Counted from the first letter of the stretch, positions 1 through 7,469 are shown. The stretch is 11,892 nucleotides of DNA from UBA4656 sp002405525 (GCA_036723735.1 DAIMGT010000091.1:1-11892), one strand, 5' to 3'. The notes: generated by a model from the sequence alone, not told the origin. A program made the numbers and translations.

Positions 1-66
1 CGCCGTGGCGGCGATCGGCGTTGGGCTGAAACGGGCTTTTTCTACAGCCTCAACGGAGGATTTGCA
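1..66 (+). other. Leader of the ATPase gene; in-frame open sequence from the left edge
   Basis: The reading frame of the downstream ATPase is open to the left edge, with no stop codon in these 66 bases, so an upstream start cannot be excluded from the window alone. A strong ribosome binding site (GGAGG, 55-59) seven bases before ATG 67 argues that translation starts at 67. The arms GTTG-GGCTG (20-28) and CAGCC-T-CAAC (45-54) can pair with a single bulged T, forming an imperfect hairpin just upstream of the binding site. I see no promoter. Confidence 0.4.
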
Positions 67-1230
67 ATGTTCCGAAGACGCATGGCTGCGGAAGTGGGAT
101 CCGCGCTTGCCCGCAGCCCGGTGGTCGGGCTGATCGGTCCGCGGCAGGTCGGCAAGACCACGTTGGCTCACGCGCTGGCCGCGGAACGGCAACCGGCGCC
201 GGCATTCCTCGACCTGGAACGACCCGCGGACCGGGCGCGCCTCGCCGATCCGGAGGCGGCACTGCGCGCACTCGAGGGGCGGCTGGTGGTACTGGACGAG
301 ATCCAGCGCGTGCCGGATCTGTTCCCGGTGCTGCGGGTGCTGGTTGATGAGCGCCGCCGCGTGGGTCGTCCGAGCGGGCATTTCCTGGTCCTTGGTTCCG
401 CGTCGGTCGACCTGCTGAACCAGACATCGGAATCGCTGGCGGGACGGATCGAATACCTCGAGCTCGCTCCGTTCGATCTCGGCGAAACCGGCGTGGATGC
501 GCAGGATCGATTGTGGTTGCGCGGCGGCTTCCCTGAAGCCTTCCTCGCCCGTGACGAGACCGCAAGCCTCGCCTGGCGGCAGCAGTTCGCGCAGACCTAC
601 CTGGAGCGCGACATCGCGTCGTTCGCCCCGCGGCTGCCGCGCGAGACCCTGCGTCGCTTCTGGACCATGCTGGCGCACGAACAGGGTGCCGAGTTCAATG
701 CATCGAAACTGGCGGCGGGCCTCGGCGTGTCGGCGCAGACGGTGTCGCGCTACCTCGACCTGCTGGTCGACCTGATGCTGGTGCGTCGGCTGCCGGCCTG
801 GTTCGAGAACGTCGGCAAGCGCCTGCGCAAGGCACCGCGCACCTACCTGCACGACAGCGGCATGGTGCACGCCCTGCTGGGGATCGACACGCTGGACGCG
901 CTGCTCGGCCACCCCGTCTGTGGCGGCAGTTGGGAGGGCTTCGTGGTGGAGAACCTGATCGGCGCCGCGGGCCCGTCCCTGCAACCGCACGGCTACCGCA
1001 CCAGCGCCGGTGCCGAGATCGACCTGCTGCTGGTGGGAGGGCGCGCGCGCATCGCGGTCGAGATCAAGCGTGCCACGGCCCCGTCGGTGTCGCGGGGCTT
1101 CCATATCGCCTGCGACGATGTCGACGCGACCGCGCGCTGGGTCGTGTATCCCGGACGGGAGGCCTATCCCGGCCCGCACGGTGTCGAGGTGCTGCCGGTG
1201 GTCGAGGCGATGCGGCGCCTGCGCGGCTGA
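67..1230 (+). CDS. AAA-family ATPase with C-terminal DUF4143 domain
   Basis: This 387-residue protein has the two-part layout of the AAA_14 plus DUF4143 family, whose cellular role is generally unknown. Seen in the N-terminal ATPase: Walker A GPRQVGKTT (24-32), Walker B VVLDEIQ (74-80), and a sensor-like LGSAS (109-113) followed by GRIEYLELAPF (127-137). The DUF4143 half has LRGGFPEAFL (151-160), YLERDI (178-183) and a helix-turn-helix-like stretch around 212-232. Near the C-terminus D319, then E332 and K334 in VEIKRA, give a D...ExK arrangement like PD-(D/E)XK nucleases; this is common in the family and whether it is active is unknown. The length is normal and nothing is broken. The start at ATG 67 is supported by GGAGG at 55-59. 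It is separated from the next genes by the degenerate repeat copy and lies next to a nucleotidyltransferase module, so it may belong to an accessory or defence-like segment, but that is inference. Confidence 0.9.
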   Translation: MFRRRMAAEVGSALARSPVVGLIGPRQVGKTTLAHALAAERQPAPAFLDLERPADRARLADPEAALRALEGRLVVLDEIQRVPDLFPVLRVLVDERRRVGRPSGHFLVLGSASVDLLNQTSESLAGRIEYLELAPFDLGETGVDAQDRLWLRGGFPEAFLARDETASLAWRQQFAQTYLERDIASFAPRLPRETLRRFWTMLAHEQGAEFNASKLAAGLGVSAQTVSRYLDLLVDLMLVRRLPAWFENVGKRLRKAPRTYLHDSGMVHALLGIDTLDALLGHPVCGGSWEGFVVENLIGAAGPSLQPHGYRTSAGAEIDLLLVGGRARIAVEIKRATAPSVSRGFHIACDDVDATARWVVYPGREAYPGPHGVEVLPVVEAMRRLRG

Positions 1231-1280
1231 CGCGAAACCCGCGACGCGGAAGCAGCACACGCACGATCCCGCCCCGCCGC

Positions 1281-1415
1281 TTGGCCGCGCGCCGCCTCGA
1301 CGAGGCGGCGGCACACGCGCAGCCGTGCCGGGTGGAGGAAACGCCGGCGCGACAGCTGGCCGTGGTCTGGCCCCTGACCGTCGGAGTGTGCTCATTGGCC
1401 CCCGGATTCGATGCT
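1281..1415 (+). repeat. Direct repeat copy A (135 bp)
   Basis: This stretch aligns without gaps to 1881-2015 at an exact 600-bp offset, with 15 mismatches by hand count (about 89% identity). Similarity falls off to the left of 1281 and stops abruptly after 1415, just past the ATG that in copy B starts the nucleotidyltransferase. Confidence 0.9.
1290..1310 (+). repeat. Perfect palindrome in repeat copy A
   Basis: CGCCGCCTCG (1290-1299) and CGAGGCGGCG (1301-1310) are perfect inverted repeats around a single A at 1300. As RNA it could fold as a nine-pair GC stem with a GAC loop; as DNA it is a symmetrical site. The identical sequence recurs at 1890-1910. Confidence 0.8.
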
Positions 1416-1533
1416 GCCGCCCCGATGCGGCGCGACGGGGTTCGGGTGATTCGTCTACGGCGCTGAACGTCGCGCATGCGCGCCTGACGCTGCACGGCCC
1501 CGGCATTCCCGCGCACCGCGGCGCCGGCACTGG

Positions 1534-1539
1534 CAGAAT
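1534..1539 (+). promoter_or_regulatory. Possible -10 element placing transcription start at ATG 1546
   Basis: CAGAAT resembles the TATAAT consensus (four of six) and ends six bases before ATG 1546, the spacing that would put the transcription start on or next to the start codon. No -35 match and no ribosome binding site are visible, so a leaderless message is possible but unproven. Confidence 0.3.
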
Positions 1540-1545
1540 ACGGCG

Positions 1546-1758
1546 ATGGATCGCGAACTCGCCGCCTTCGTTTCCACCTGGCGCATCGCCGGCCCCGAGC
1601 TGGAGGCGATGCGCGACCGAGAGCTGGTCGCGACGCCGCTGCCCGAGGCGCTGGACCAGTTGTCCGACATGATCGAGTCGGCCCTGTTCCTGCATCCGCC
1701 GGTCCCCTCGTCGGGCCTGGAGCAGATGCAGGCGGTGTTCGCGCGGCTGCGGCGATGA
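1546..1758 (+). CDS. Conserved small protein of unknown function (70 aa)
   Basis: This 70-residue acidic-helical protein begins MDRELAAFVSTWRIAGPELE and ends with a PSSGLEQMQAVFARLRR tail. The arrangement of an N-terminal FxxxWxxxGPxLExxRxREL segment and a C-terminal SGLxxxQxxF segment reminds me of a small-protein family often seen beside nucleotidyltransferase-domain proteins in bacterial genomes; that is memory, not a search. It has no transmembrane segment, signal peptide or cysteine. There is no ribosome binding site before ATG 1546, but a possible -10 element ends six bases upstream. It sits between the two repeat copies and 252 bases before the nucleotidyltransferase, so it may be an antitoxin-like partner whose own toxin was lost. 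No function can be assigned from the sequence. Confidence 0.6.
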   Translation: MDRELAAFVSTWRIAGPELEAMRDRELVATPLPEALDQLSDMIESALFLHPPVPSSGLEQMQAVFARLRR

Positions 1759-1840
1759 ACCGGCTGGTCCGCGCGGCGTCCGAGGTGCAGGCGGCCTGAT
1801 CGCGTCCGCGCGGGGCGGCGCCGGCGGCGGCGGTCGCGGG

Positions 1841-1846
1841 TACAAT
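1841..1846 (+). promoter_or_regulatory. Possible -10 element for the small protein and nucleotidyltransferase genes
   Basis: TACAAT matches the -10 consensus in five of six bases and lies in otherwise strongly GC-rich sequence. It overlaps the upstream candidate ATG at 1845 and ends seven bases before ATG 1854, which would make a message starting at about 1854 leaderless. No -35 element is recognisable upstream. Confidence 0.4.
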
Positions 1847-1853
1847 GCGCGAG

Positions 1854-2066
1854 ATGGGATCGCAGTCCGCGCCGCGCAATGTGGTCGTGCGCCGCCTCGA
1901 CGAGGCGGCGGCGCGCGCGCAGCCGTACCGGGTGGAGGGAACGCCGGCGCAACGGCTGGCCCTGGTCTGGCCCCTGACCGTCGAACTGTGCTCGCTGGCC
2001 CCTGGATTCGATGCTCAATCCCGACTACCGCGATCTGTTGTCCGCATTCTCCCGCCATCGGGTTGA
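1854..2066 (+). CDS. Small protein paired with nucleotidyltransferase, antitoxin-like candidate
   Basis: From ATG 1854 this gives 70 residues with the segments VVRRLDEAAARAQPYRVEG, QRLALVWPLTVELCSLAPGF and a basic tail SRLPRSVVRIL. The pattern xxRLxxVWPLT...SRLxRxVVRI is one I associate with short proteins encoded just upstream of DUF6036-like nucleotidyltransferases; this is recollection. The last 56 bases overlap the start of the nucleotidyltransferase gene in another frame, implying translational coupling. Start choice is uncertain: ATG 1845 lies within a likely -10 element, ATG 1854 would be leaderless, and GTG 1881 aligns with TTG 1281 in the degenerate copy. There is no ribosome binding site. 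The 10-bp-arm palindrome at 1890-1910 lies inside the 5' coding part and could be a self-regulation site. A role as antitoxin or adaptor to the enzyme is inference from the arrangement. Confidence 0.65.
   Translation: MGSQSAPRNVVVRRLDEAAARAQPYRVEGTPAQRLALVWPLTVELCSLAPGFDAQSRLPRSVVRILPPSG
1881..2015 (+). repeat. Direct repeat copy B (135 bp)
   Basis: This is the second copy of the 135-bp repeat, aligned to 1281-1415 with no gaps. It covers most of the small protein gene and ends five bases into the nucleotidyltransferase gene, so the unit looks like a remnant of a duplicated two-gene module. Confidence 0.9.
1890..1910 (+). repeat. Perfect palindrome in repeat copy B
   Basis: The bases are identical to 1290-1310: ten-base arms around a central A at 1900. 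The site lies about 36 bases into the small protein gene and about 45 bases past the -10 candidate, where a bound protein could block transcription. Confidence 0.8.
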
Positions 2067-2472
2067 GTACCTGATGGTGGGCGCATACGCGATGGCGGCG
2101 CACGGCCAGCCACGGGCGACCATGGACATCGACCTCTGGCTGCGGGTGTCGCCCGAAAACGCACGACGCACGGTCGCCGCGCTCGAGGAGTTCGGCGCGC
2201 CGCCCGGCGCGCTCGACCCGGCGCCGTTCGAGTCGCCGGGCACCGTCATCCAGCTGGGCGTTGCCCCGCGCCGCATCGACTTGCTGACGCGCATCGACGG
2301 AGTCGAATACGAGCATGCCGCGGAACGCGCGCTGCCGGTCGCCATTGACGGGCTCGTCATCCCGACCATCGGGCTGGCCGACCTGATCGCCAACAAGCGC
2401 GCCACCGGCCGGCCGCAGGATGTCGTCGACGCCGAGCGGCTCGAGACGCTGCGCACCGCGGATCCGGACTAG
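2011..2472 (+). CDS. Minimal nucleotidyltransferase (DUF6036/AbiEii-like fold)
   Basis: This 153-residue protein shows the nucleotidyltransferase core in order: VGAYAMAAHG (23-32), the Gx(A/S)-type loop, followed by R35 and T37; the acidic pair D39 and D41 in MDIDLW; the third acidic residue D90 in RRIDLL; and a C-terminal IANKRATGRPQDVVDAERL (127-145), typical of the small DUF6036/AbiEii-like group. All three expected metal-binding aspartates are present, so it looks active. Enzymes of this fold move nucleotides onto protein or RNA targets, and several act as toxins in toxin-antitoxin or abortive infection systems; the target here is unknown. Translation starts at ATG 2011 inside the preceding small gene (56-base overlap). 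The stop is four bases before the yheS start, so some transcription may continue into yheS. There is no HEPN-domain partner nearby, unlike classical HEPN/MNT pairs. Confidence 0.85.
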   Translation: MLNPDYRDLLSAFSRHRVEYLMVGAYAMAAHGQPRATMDIDLWLRVSPENARRTVAALEEFGAPPGALDPAPFESPGTVIQLGVAPRRIDLLTRIDGVEYEHAAERALPVAIDGLVIPTIGLADLIANKRATGRPQDVVDAERLETLRTADPD

Positions 2473-2476
2473 GACC

Positions 2477-4468
<1,992 letters not shown>

Positions 4469-4511
4469 AAACCGCGGGTCCGGACGCAGGTCGTAAGGTC
4501 ACTGGGGGAAT

Positions 4512-4527
4512 CGGGCCGTCTGGCCCG
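4512..4527 (+). promoter_or_regulatory. Hairpin abutting the ribosome binding site of the FmdB-type gene
   Basis: CGGGCC (4512-4517) and GGCCCG (4522-4527) form a perfect six-pair stem with a GTCT loop. The last stem base is the first base of the GGAG ribosome binding site (4527-4530), so folding could hinder ribosome access. There is no T-run after it, so it is not a terminator for yheS. Confidence 0.45.
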
Positions 4528-4535
4528 GAGAAGTC

Positions 4536-4889
4536 ATGCCCATCTACGCCTTCGAGTGTTTCGCCTGCGGCCACGCGTTCGATGAACTCATGCGTCTGTC
4601 GGACCCGGATCCGACCACCTGCCCCTCTTGCGGGGCACCGCAGGTGCGCAGGCAACTGACCGCGCCGCAGTTCCGGCTCTCCGGCGGCGGCTGGTACGAG
4701 ACCGATTTCAAGAAGGACGGCGACCGCAAGCGCAACCTCGCGGGCGATGGCGGCGGCAAGCCCGCGGAGGGAACAGGGACCGCGGCTTCCGCGCCGCCGC
4801 CGCCGAAGGCCGAGGGAGCTTCCGCTCCCACCAAGGCATCCGAGCCCGCGCCCGCTGCGAAGCCGGCGGCGTCCGCGAGCGGCACCTGA
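4536..4889 (+). CDS. FmdB-family zinc-ribbon protein
   Basis: This 117-residue protein opens with MPIYAFECFACG and has two CxxC knuckles, C8/C11 and C29/C32, the zinc ribbon of the FmdB (CxxC_CxxC_SSSS) regulatory-protein family. After the ribbon the conserved QFRLSGGGWYETDF segment (45-58) is followed by a low-complexity tail rich in Ala, Pro and Lys (62-117), which is common in proteobacterial members. The exact role is not established in bacteria; the family was named from a methanogen/methylotroph context and is annotated as regulatory. ATG 4536 has GGAG at 4527-4530 with good spacing. It lies 67 bases after yheS and 35 bases before a membrane-anchored protein. In Xanthomonadales I recall fmdB usually preceding aspS; here a different neighbour follows. 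Confidence 0.92.
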   Translation: MPIYAFECFACGHAFDELMRLSDPDPTTCPSCGAPQVRRQLTAPQFRLSGGGWYETDFKKDGDRKRNLAGDGGGKPAEGTGTAASAPPPPKAEGASAPTKASEPAPAAKPAASASGT

Positions 4890-4924
4890 ATCCCCGCGCC
4901 GGTCCGGCGCCGCTGGAGTCGCAC

Positions 4925-5794
4925 ATGAAGAAGGCCCTGGGTGGTTGTCTCGTCGCTGCCGTCGTGCTGCTGGTGGCAGGCAGTGCGCTGCTGTGGTTCC
5001 TCGTGATCAAGCCCGCTGCGGTCGTCGCCGACCGCGCGCTGGACGGTGCGCGCGAAGGGATCGCGCAGGTTGCCGACCTCGGCCGCACGGTGGCGCGCAT
5101 GCGGGATCTCGAGGCGGGCGTGCGCACCTCCGCGTTCGCCGAGCCGGCCGACGGGCGTCTCGGCGCCGTGCAGGTCGAGCGGTTCCTCGCCGTACACGCC
5201 GCGGTGGTCGCGGCGCTGGGCCCGGCGGTGATTCCGGCCGCCGAGGCGCCTTCCGCTGGCGGCGGCGCGTTCGACGAGGCTGCCGGAACGCTGCGCGCGC
5301 TGGCTGGTCTCGGCGCGGCCGGGCTGGCCGCCAAGCAGGCCCAGGTCGATGCACTCAACGCGCAGGCGATGTCGCTCGACGAGTACCGCTGGATCCGCGA
5401 ACGTGCCGTGGCCGCGCTGGTCGCGGGCGGAGTGTCGATGGCGGTGGCCGGTGCAGGTGCCGCCGGCAGCGAGGCCCTGGGCCGAGCCGGCGAGGCGGCG
5501 CAGCGACTCGGCGATGCGGCCCGGCAGGCCACCGATGCCGCGACCGCCGCGGCGGAGGCTGCGCAGCGCGCCGCCGAGGCCGCGCGCGCCGCCTGGCGCG
5601 GCACGCCCCCCGCGCCGGCCGCGCCGTCGTCCGGCCCGCCGGTCGAGCCGGTGGCCCCCGAGGGTGCGCCGGTGCCGGACGCCGTCGCCGCAGCGGCCAG
5701 CGGGGCGAACGCGCACCTGGGCGACTTCGCGCTCGTCGAGCCGCATGCCGAGGCCTTCATCCGCGCCAAGGCGCTGGCCGCGGTCGGGCTCTGA
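4925..5794 (+). CDS. Membrane-anchored alanine-rich protein of unknown function
   Basis: This 289-residue protein has one clear N-terminal membrane segment (about 6-28) after two lysines, so it is probably an inner-membrane anchor with the rest in the periplasm. The body is largely helical. A DEYRWIRERAVAAL segment (152-165) is the only part that looks like a conserved motif, similar in style to small helical periplasmic proteins in other bacteria. Residues 175-228 form a very alanine-rich amphipathic stretch with Glu, Gln and Arg at intervals, possibly a coiled coil, followed by a proline-rich linker (229-250) and a short C-terminal part. There is no enzyme motif and no cysteine other than C8. 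ATG 4925 has GGAG at 4915-4918 with good spacing. It is 35 bases after the FmdB-type gene and probably cotranscribed. I do not recognise the family. Confidence 0.75.
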   Translation: MKKALGGCLVAAVVLLVAGSALLWFLVIKPAAVVADRALDGAREGIAQVADLGRTVARMRDLEAGVRTSAFAEPADGRLGAVQVERFLAVHAAVVAALGPAVIPAAEAPSAGGGAFDEAAGTLRALAGLGAAGLAAKQAQVDALNAQAMSLDEYRWIRERAVAALVAGGVSMAVAGAGAAGSEALGRAGEAAQRLGDAARQATDAATAAAEAAQRAAEAARAAWRGTPPAPAAPSSGPPVEPVAPEGAPVPDAVAAAASGANAHLGDFALVEPHAEAFIRAKALAAVGL

Positions 5795-5815
5795 GCGGTC
5801 GGCGCCCCCCGTCGC

Positions 5816-5821
5816 TAAGAT
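5816..5821 (+). promoter_or_regulatory. Possible -10 element of kynA
   Basis: TAAGAT matches the -10 consensus in four of six bases and lies in the 58-base gap before kynA. It contains the upstream in-frame ATG at 5820, which supports using ATG 5853 as the start and gives a leader of about 25 bases. No good -35 element is visible. Confidence 0.35.
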
Positions 5822-5852
5822 GTCGGGCCCCGCCGCGCCCGCCGCACCGGCC

Positions 5853-6713
5853 ATGTCCGACACCAACAAGCGCGAGATCGAACCCGGCGTCGTCGTTGAT
5901 CTCGTCGACCGGCTGACCTACGACGGCTACCTGCGCCTCGACCTTCTGCTGGCCGCGCAGAAGCCGCTGTCGCGGCCCGAGCACCACGACGAGATGCTGT
6001 TCATCGTGCAGCACCAGACGTCCGAACTGTGGATGAAACTGGTGATCCACGAGCTGTCCGCCGCGATCCGCCACCTGGCCGCCGACGACATCGATCCCTG
6101 CGGCAAGATCCTCGCGCGGGTCAAGCAGATCCAGCGCCAATTGTTCGAACAGTGGGCCGTGCTGGAGACCCTGACGCCCTCGGAGTACATGCAGTTCCGC
6201 CACGTGCTGGGCCCGGCTTCGGGCTTCCAGTCGCTGCAGTACCGCACCATCGAGTTCCTGCTCGGCAACAAGAACGCCGACATGATCCGGGTGTTCCGCT
6301 ACGACCCGGCGCAGCAGGCCCGCCTGCGCGCGGTGCTGGAGGCGCCCAGCCTGTACGACGAGTTCCTGCGTTACCTTGCGCGCCGCGGGCACGCGATTCC
6401 CGCGCGCTGCGTGGAGCGCGACTGGTCGCAACCCTATCTGCGGGTGCCGGAGCTGGTGCCGGCGCTGGCGCGCATCTACGAGGACACCGAAGCGCACTGG
6501 GACGCTTACCACATGGCGGAACTGCTGGTGGACATCGAGGAATCCTTCCAGCTCTGGCGCTTCCGGCATCTGAAGACCGTCGAGCGGATCATCGGCCACA
6601 AGCGCGGTACCGGGGGGTCGTCGGGCGTGGGATTCCTGAAGAAGGCGATGGACCTGACGTTCTTCCCGGAACTGTTCGAGGTGCGCACGGTGATGCACCC
6701 GCGCGCGCATTGA
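5853..6713 (+). CDS. kynA: Tryptophan 2,3-dioxygenase
   Basis: This cytoplasmic haem enzyme opens the indole ring of L-tryptophan to N-formylkynurenine, the first step of the kynurenine pathway. The 286 residues match the Xanthomonas enzyme throughout, for example HHDEMLFIVQHQTSELW (44-60) and KRGTGGSSGVGFL (250-262). The known key residues are present, shifted by one from Xanthomonas numbering: F50, H54 (substrate indole), Y112, R116 (substrate carboxylate), S123, Y130, H239 (haem ligand) and T253. ATG 5853 was preferred over ATG 5820 because it gives the family N-terminus (MSDTNKREIEPG) and because 5820 lies within a likely -10 element; no ribosome binding site precedes either. The next gene starts within the kynA stop codon. 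No kynurenine formamidase or kynureninase gene is in the window. Confidence 0.97.
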   Translation: MSDTNKREIEPGVVVDLVDRLTYDGYLRLDLLLAAQKPLSRPEHHDEMLFIVQHQTSELWMKLVIHELSAAIRHLAADDIDPCGKILARVKQIQRQLFEQWAVLETLTPSEYMQFRHVLGPASGFQSLQYRTIEFLLGNKNADMIRVFRYDPAQQARLRAVLEAPSLYDEFLRYLARRGHAIPARCVERDWSQPYLRVPELVPALARIYEDTEAHWDAYHMAELLVDIEESFQLWRFRHLKTVERIIGHKRGTGGSSGVGFLKKAMDLTFFPELFEVRTVMHPRAH

Positions 6714-7369
6714 GCGTGCCGCCGCTCGCGGATTCGCTGGCCTGGGCCGGTGCCGTCGCGGTGCTCGGCGGCGCCCTGCGCGGCCTGCAATGGCCGCGCC
6801 TCGCTGAGCCCGCATCGGCGGCTGTGTTCGGCGCGACGCTGCTGGCGTTGTGCCTGATGCGGATCGCCAGCGTGCCGCTGGCGCCCGGTCTGGAGCTGCA
6901 GTTCTCCGGTGCCGCGGCCGCCACCCTCATGTTCGGCTGGCGCTACGCGCTGCTCGCGCTGGCGCTCGCCACCGGCATGGACGCGGTGGCGACCGGCGCA
7001 GCCTGGATCGGTGCGCCGTGGGCGTTCCTGGTCGGCGGCGCGTTGCCGGTGGCCGGAAGCTGGTGGCTGCTGGCGACCACCCGCCGGTGGCTGCCGCGCA
7101 ATCCCTTCGTCTACATTCTGGGCGTCGCCTTCGGCGGGGGACTGCTCTGCATGGCGCTGGCGCAGGGCGCGCGCGCGGCGGTGGCGACGCTGGCGGGCGC
7201 GGCGGGCACGGGATCCGCGCCCGGCGATTACGTTTTGAGCCTGCCCGCCATGATGTTCGCCGAGGGCTTCTTCACCGGCGGCGCACTGGCCGTTCTGGTG
7301 ACCTGGCGGCCGCAGTGGGTGGCGACGTTCGACGATGAGTTCTATCTCAAGGGCGGCTCACGCTCTTGA
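6710..7369 (+). CDS. CbiM-like (energy-coupling factor permease-type) membrane protein
   Basis: About 219 residues with roughly six hydrophobic segments. The C-terminal part LPAMMFAEGFFTGGALAVLV, then RPQWVATFDDEFYL, matches the end of CbiM-type energy-coupling factor permeases, and LQFSGAAAATLMFGW also fits. These are substrate-binding membrane components of nickel/cobalt importers. Here the N-terminal His-containing metal motif of true CbiM is absent, and no CbiN, CbiQ or CbiO gene is nearby, so metal transport is not supported; standalone members like this are common in proteobacteria and uncharacterised. The start is TTG 6710, overlapping the kynA stop (TTGA), or GTG 6716 just after it; both imply translational coupling to kynA. 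There is no ATG start near the N-terminus. The coupling suggests a link to tryptophan breakdown, but this is inference. Confidence 0.75.
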   Translation: MSVPPLADSLAWAGAVAVLGGALRGLQWPRLAEPASAAVFGATLLALCLMRIASVPLAPGLELQFSGAAAATLMFGWRYALLALALATGMDAVATGAAWIGAPWAFLVGGALPVAGSWWLLATTRRWLPRNPFVYILGVAFGGGLLCMALAQGARAAVATLAGAAGTGSAPGDYVLSLPAMMFAEGFFTGGALAVLVTWRPQWVATFDDEFYLKGGSRS

Positions 7370-7406
7370 CATGGTTTTGACGAAAGCCTGCCATTCCGGG
7401 TAAACA
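7366..7406 (+). promoter_or_regulatory. Candidate promoter of the POT transporter gene
   Basis: A perfect TTGACA (7366-7371) overlaps the stop of the preceding gene and a second TTGACG follows at 7377-7382. The second pairs with TAAACA (7401-7406) at an 18-base spacer; the first pairs only with a weak TGCCAT (7389-7394) at 17 bases. The -10 matches are poor (three of six), so only the -35 side is convincing. Confidence 0.4.
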
Positions 7407-7469
7407 GTCGCGATGCCCGCGTCATCCGGTGCGGGTCCTGGCGATCAGCGGAAAGAGGAGTTGCGGGCG

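Larger units (their letters stand above)
1281..1466 (+). pseudogene. Degenerate copy of the small nucleotidyltransferase-partner gene
   Basis: Read from TTG 1281 this frame gives about 61 residues related to the small protein at 1854-2066, sharing RRLDEAAA, VWPLTV and SLAPGFDA, and ending VRVIRLRR. No ATG or GTG and no ribosome binding site precede it; TTG 1281 is the only plausible start and aligns with GTG 1881 of the other copy. Over the 135 aligned bases I count 15 mismatches, of which 11 change the amino acid, which suggests relaxed selection on at least one copy. The ATG at 1411, which matches the nucleotidyltransferase start of the second copy, opens a frame that stops after 12 codons (TGA 1447-1449), so the partner enzyme is missing here. 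It could still be a translated diverged paralogue: its C-terminal pattern RRxxVRVxR looks family-like rather than random. Confidence 0.55.

Noticed and set aside
20..54. Possible integron attC remnant (GTTGGGC at 20-26, CCTCAAC at 48-54)
   Set aside because: The core-like words are in the wrong order for an attC site, the second lacks the leading purine, the spacing is only 35 bases, and no matching site follows the downstream genes.
1231..1545. Additional gene or RNA in the 315-base gap between the ATPase gene and the 70-residue small protein gene
   Set aside because: Apart from the degenerate repeat copy at 1281-1466, I see no frame with a start signal, no tRNA-like fold and no remains of a nucleotidyltransferase.
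4925..4950. Lipoprotein signal around C8 (LGGC) of the membrane-anchored protein
   Set aside because: Only seven residues precede the cysteine and the hydrophobic stretch comes after it, so this is a membrane anchor rather than a lipobox.
4544..5869. Open frame of 441 codons on the - strand opposite the FmdB-type and membrane protein genes
   Set aside because: The FmdB zinc ribbon on the + strand is certain, and the next + gene has a good ribosome binding site and a membrane anchor. The - strand frame is Gly/Arg-rich with no motif.
5757..6815. Antisense open frame of 352 codons opposite kynA
   Set aside because: kynA is unmistakable on the + strand. The antisense product is Arg/His-rich with no domain.
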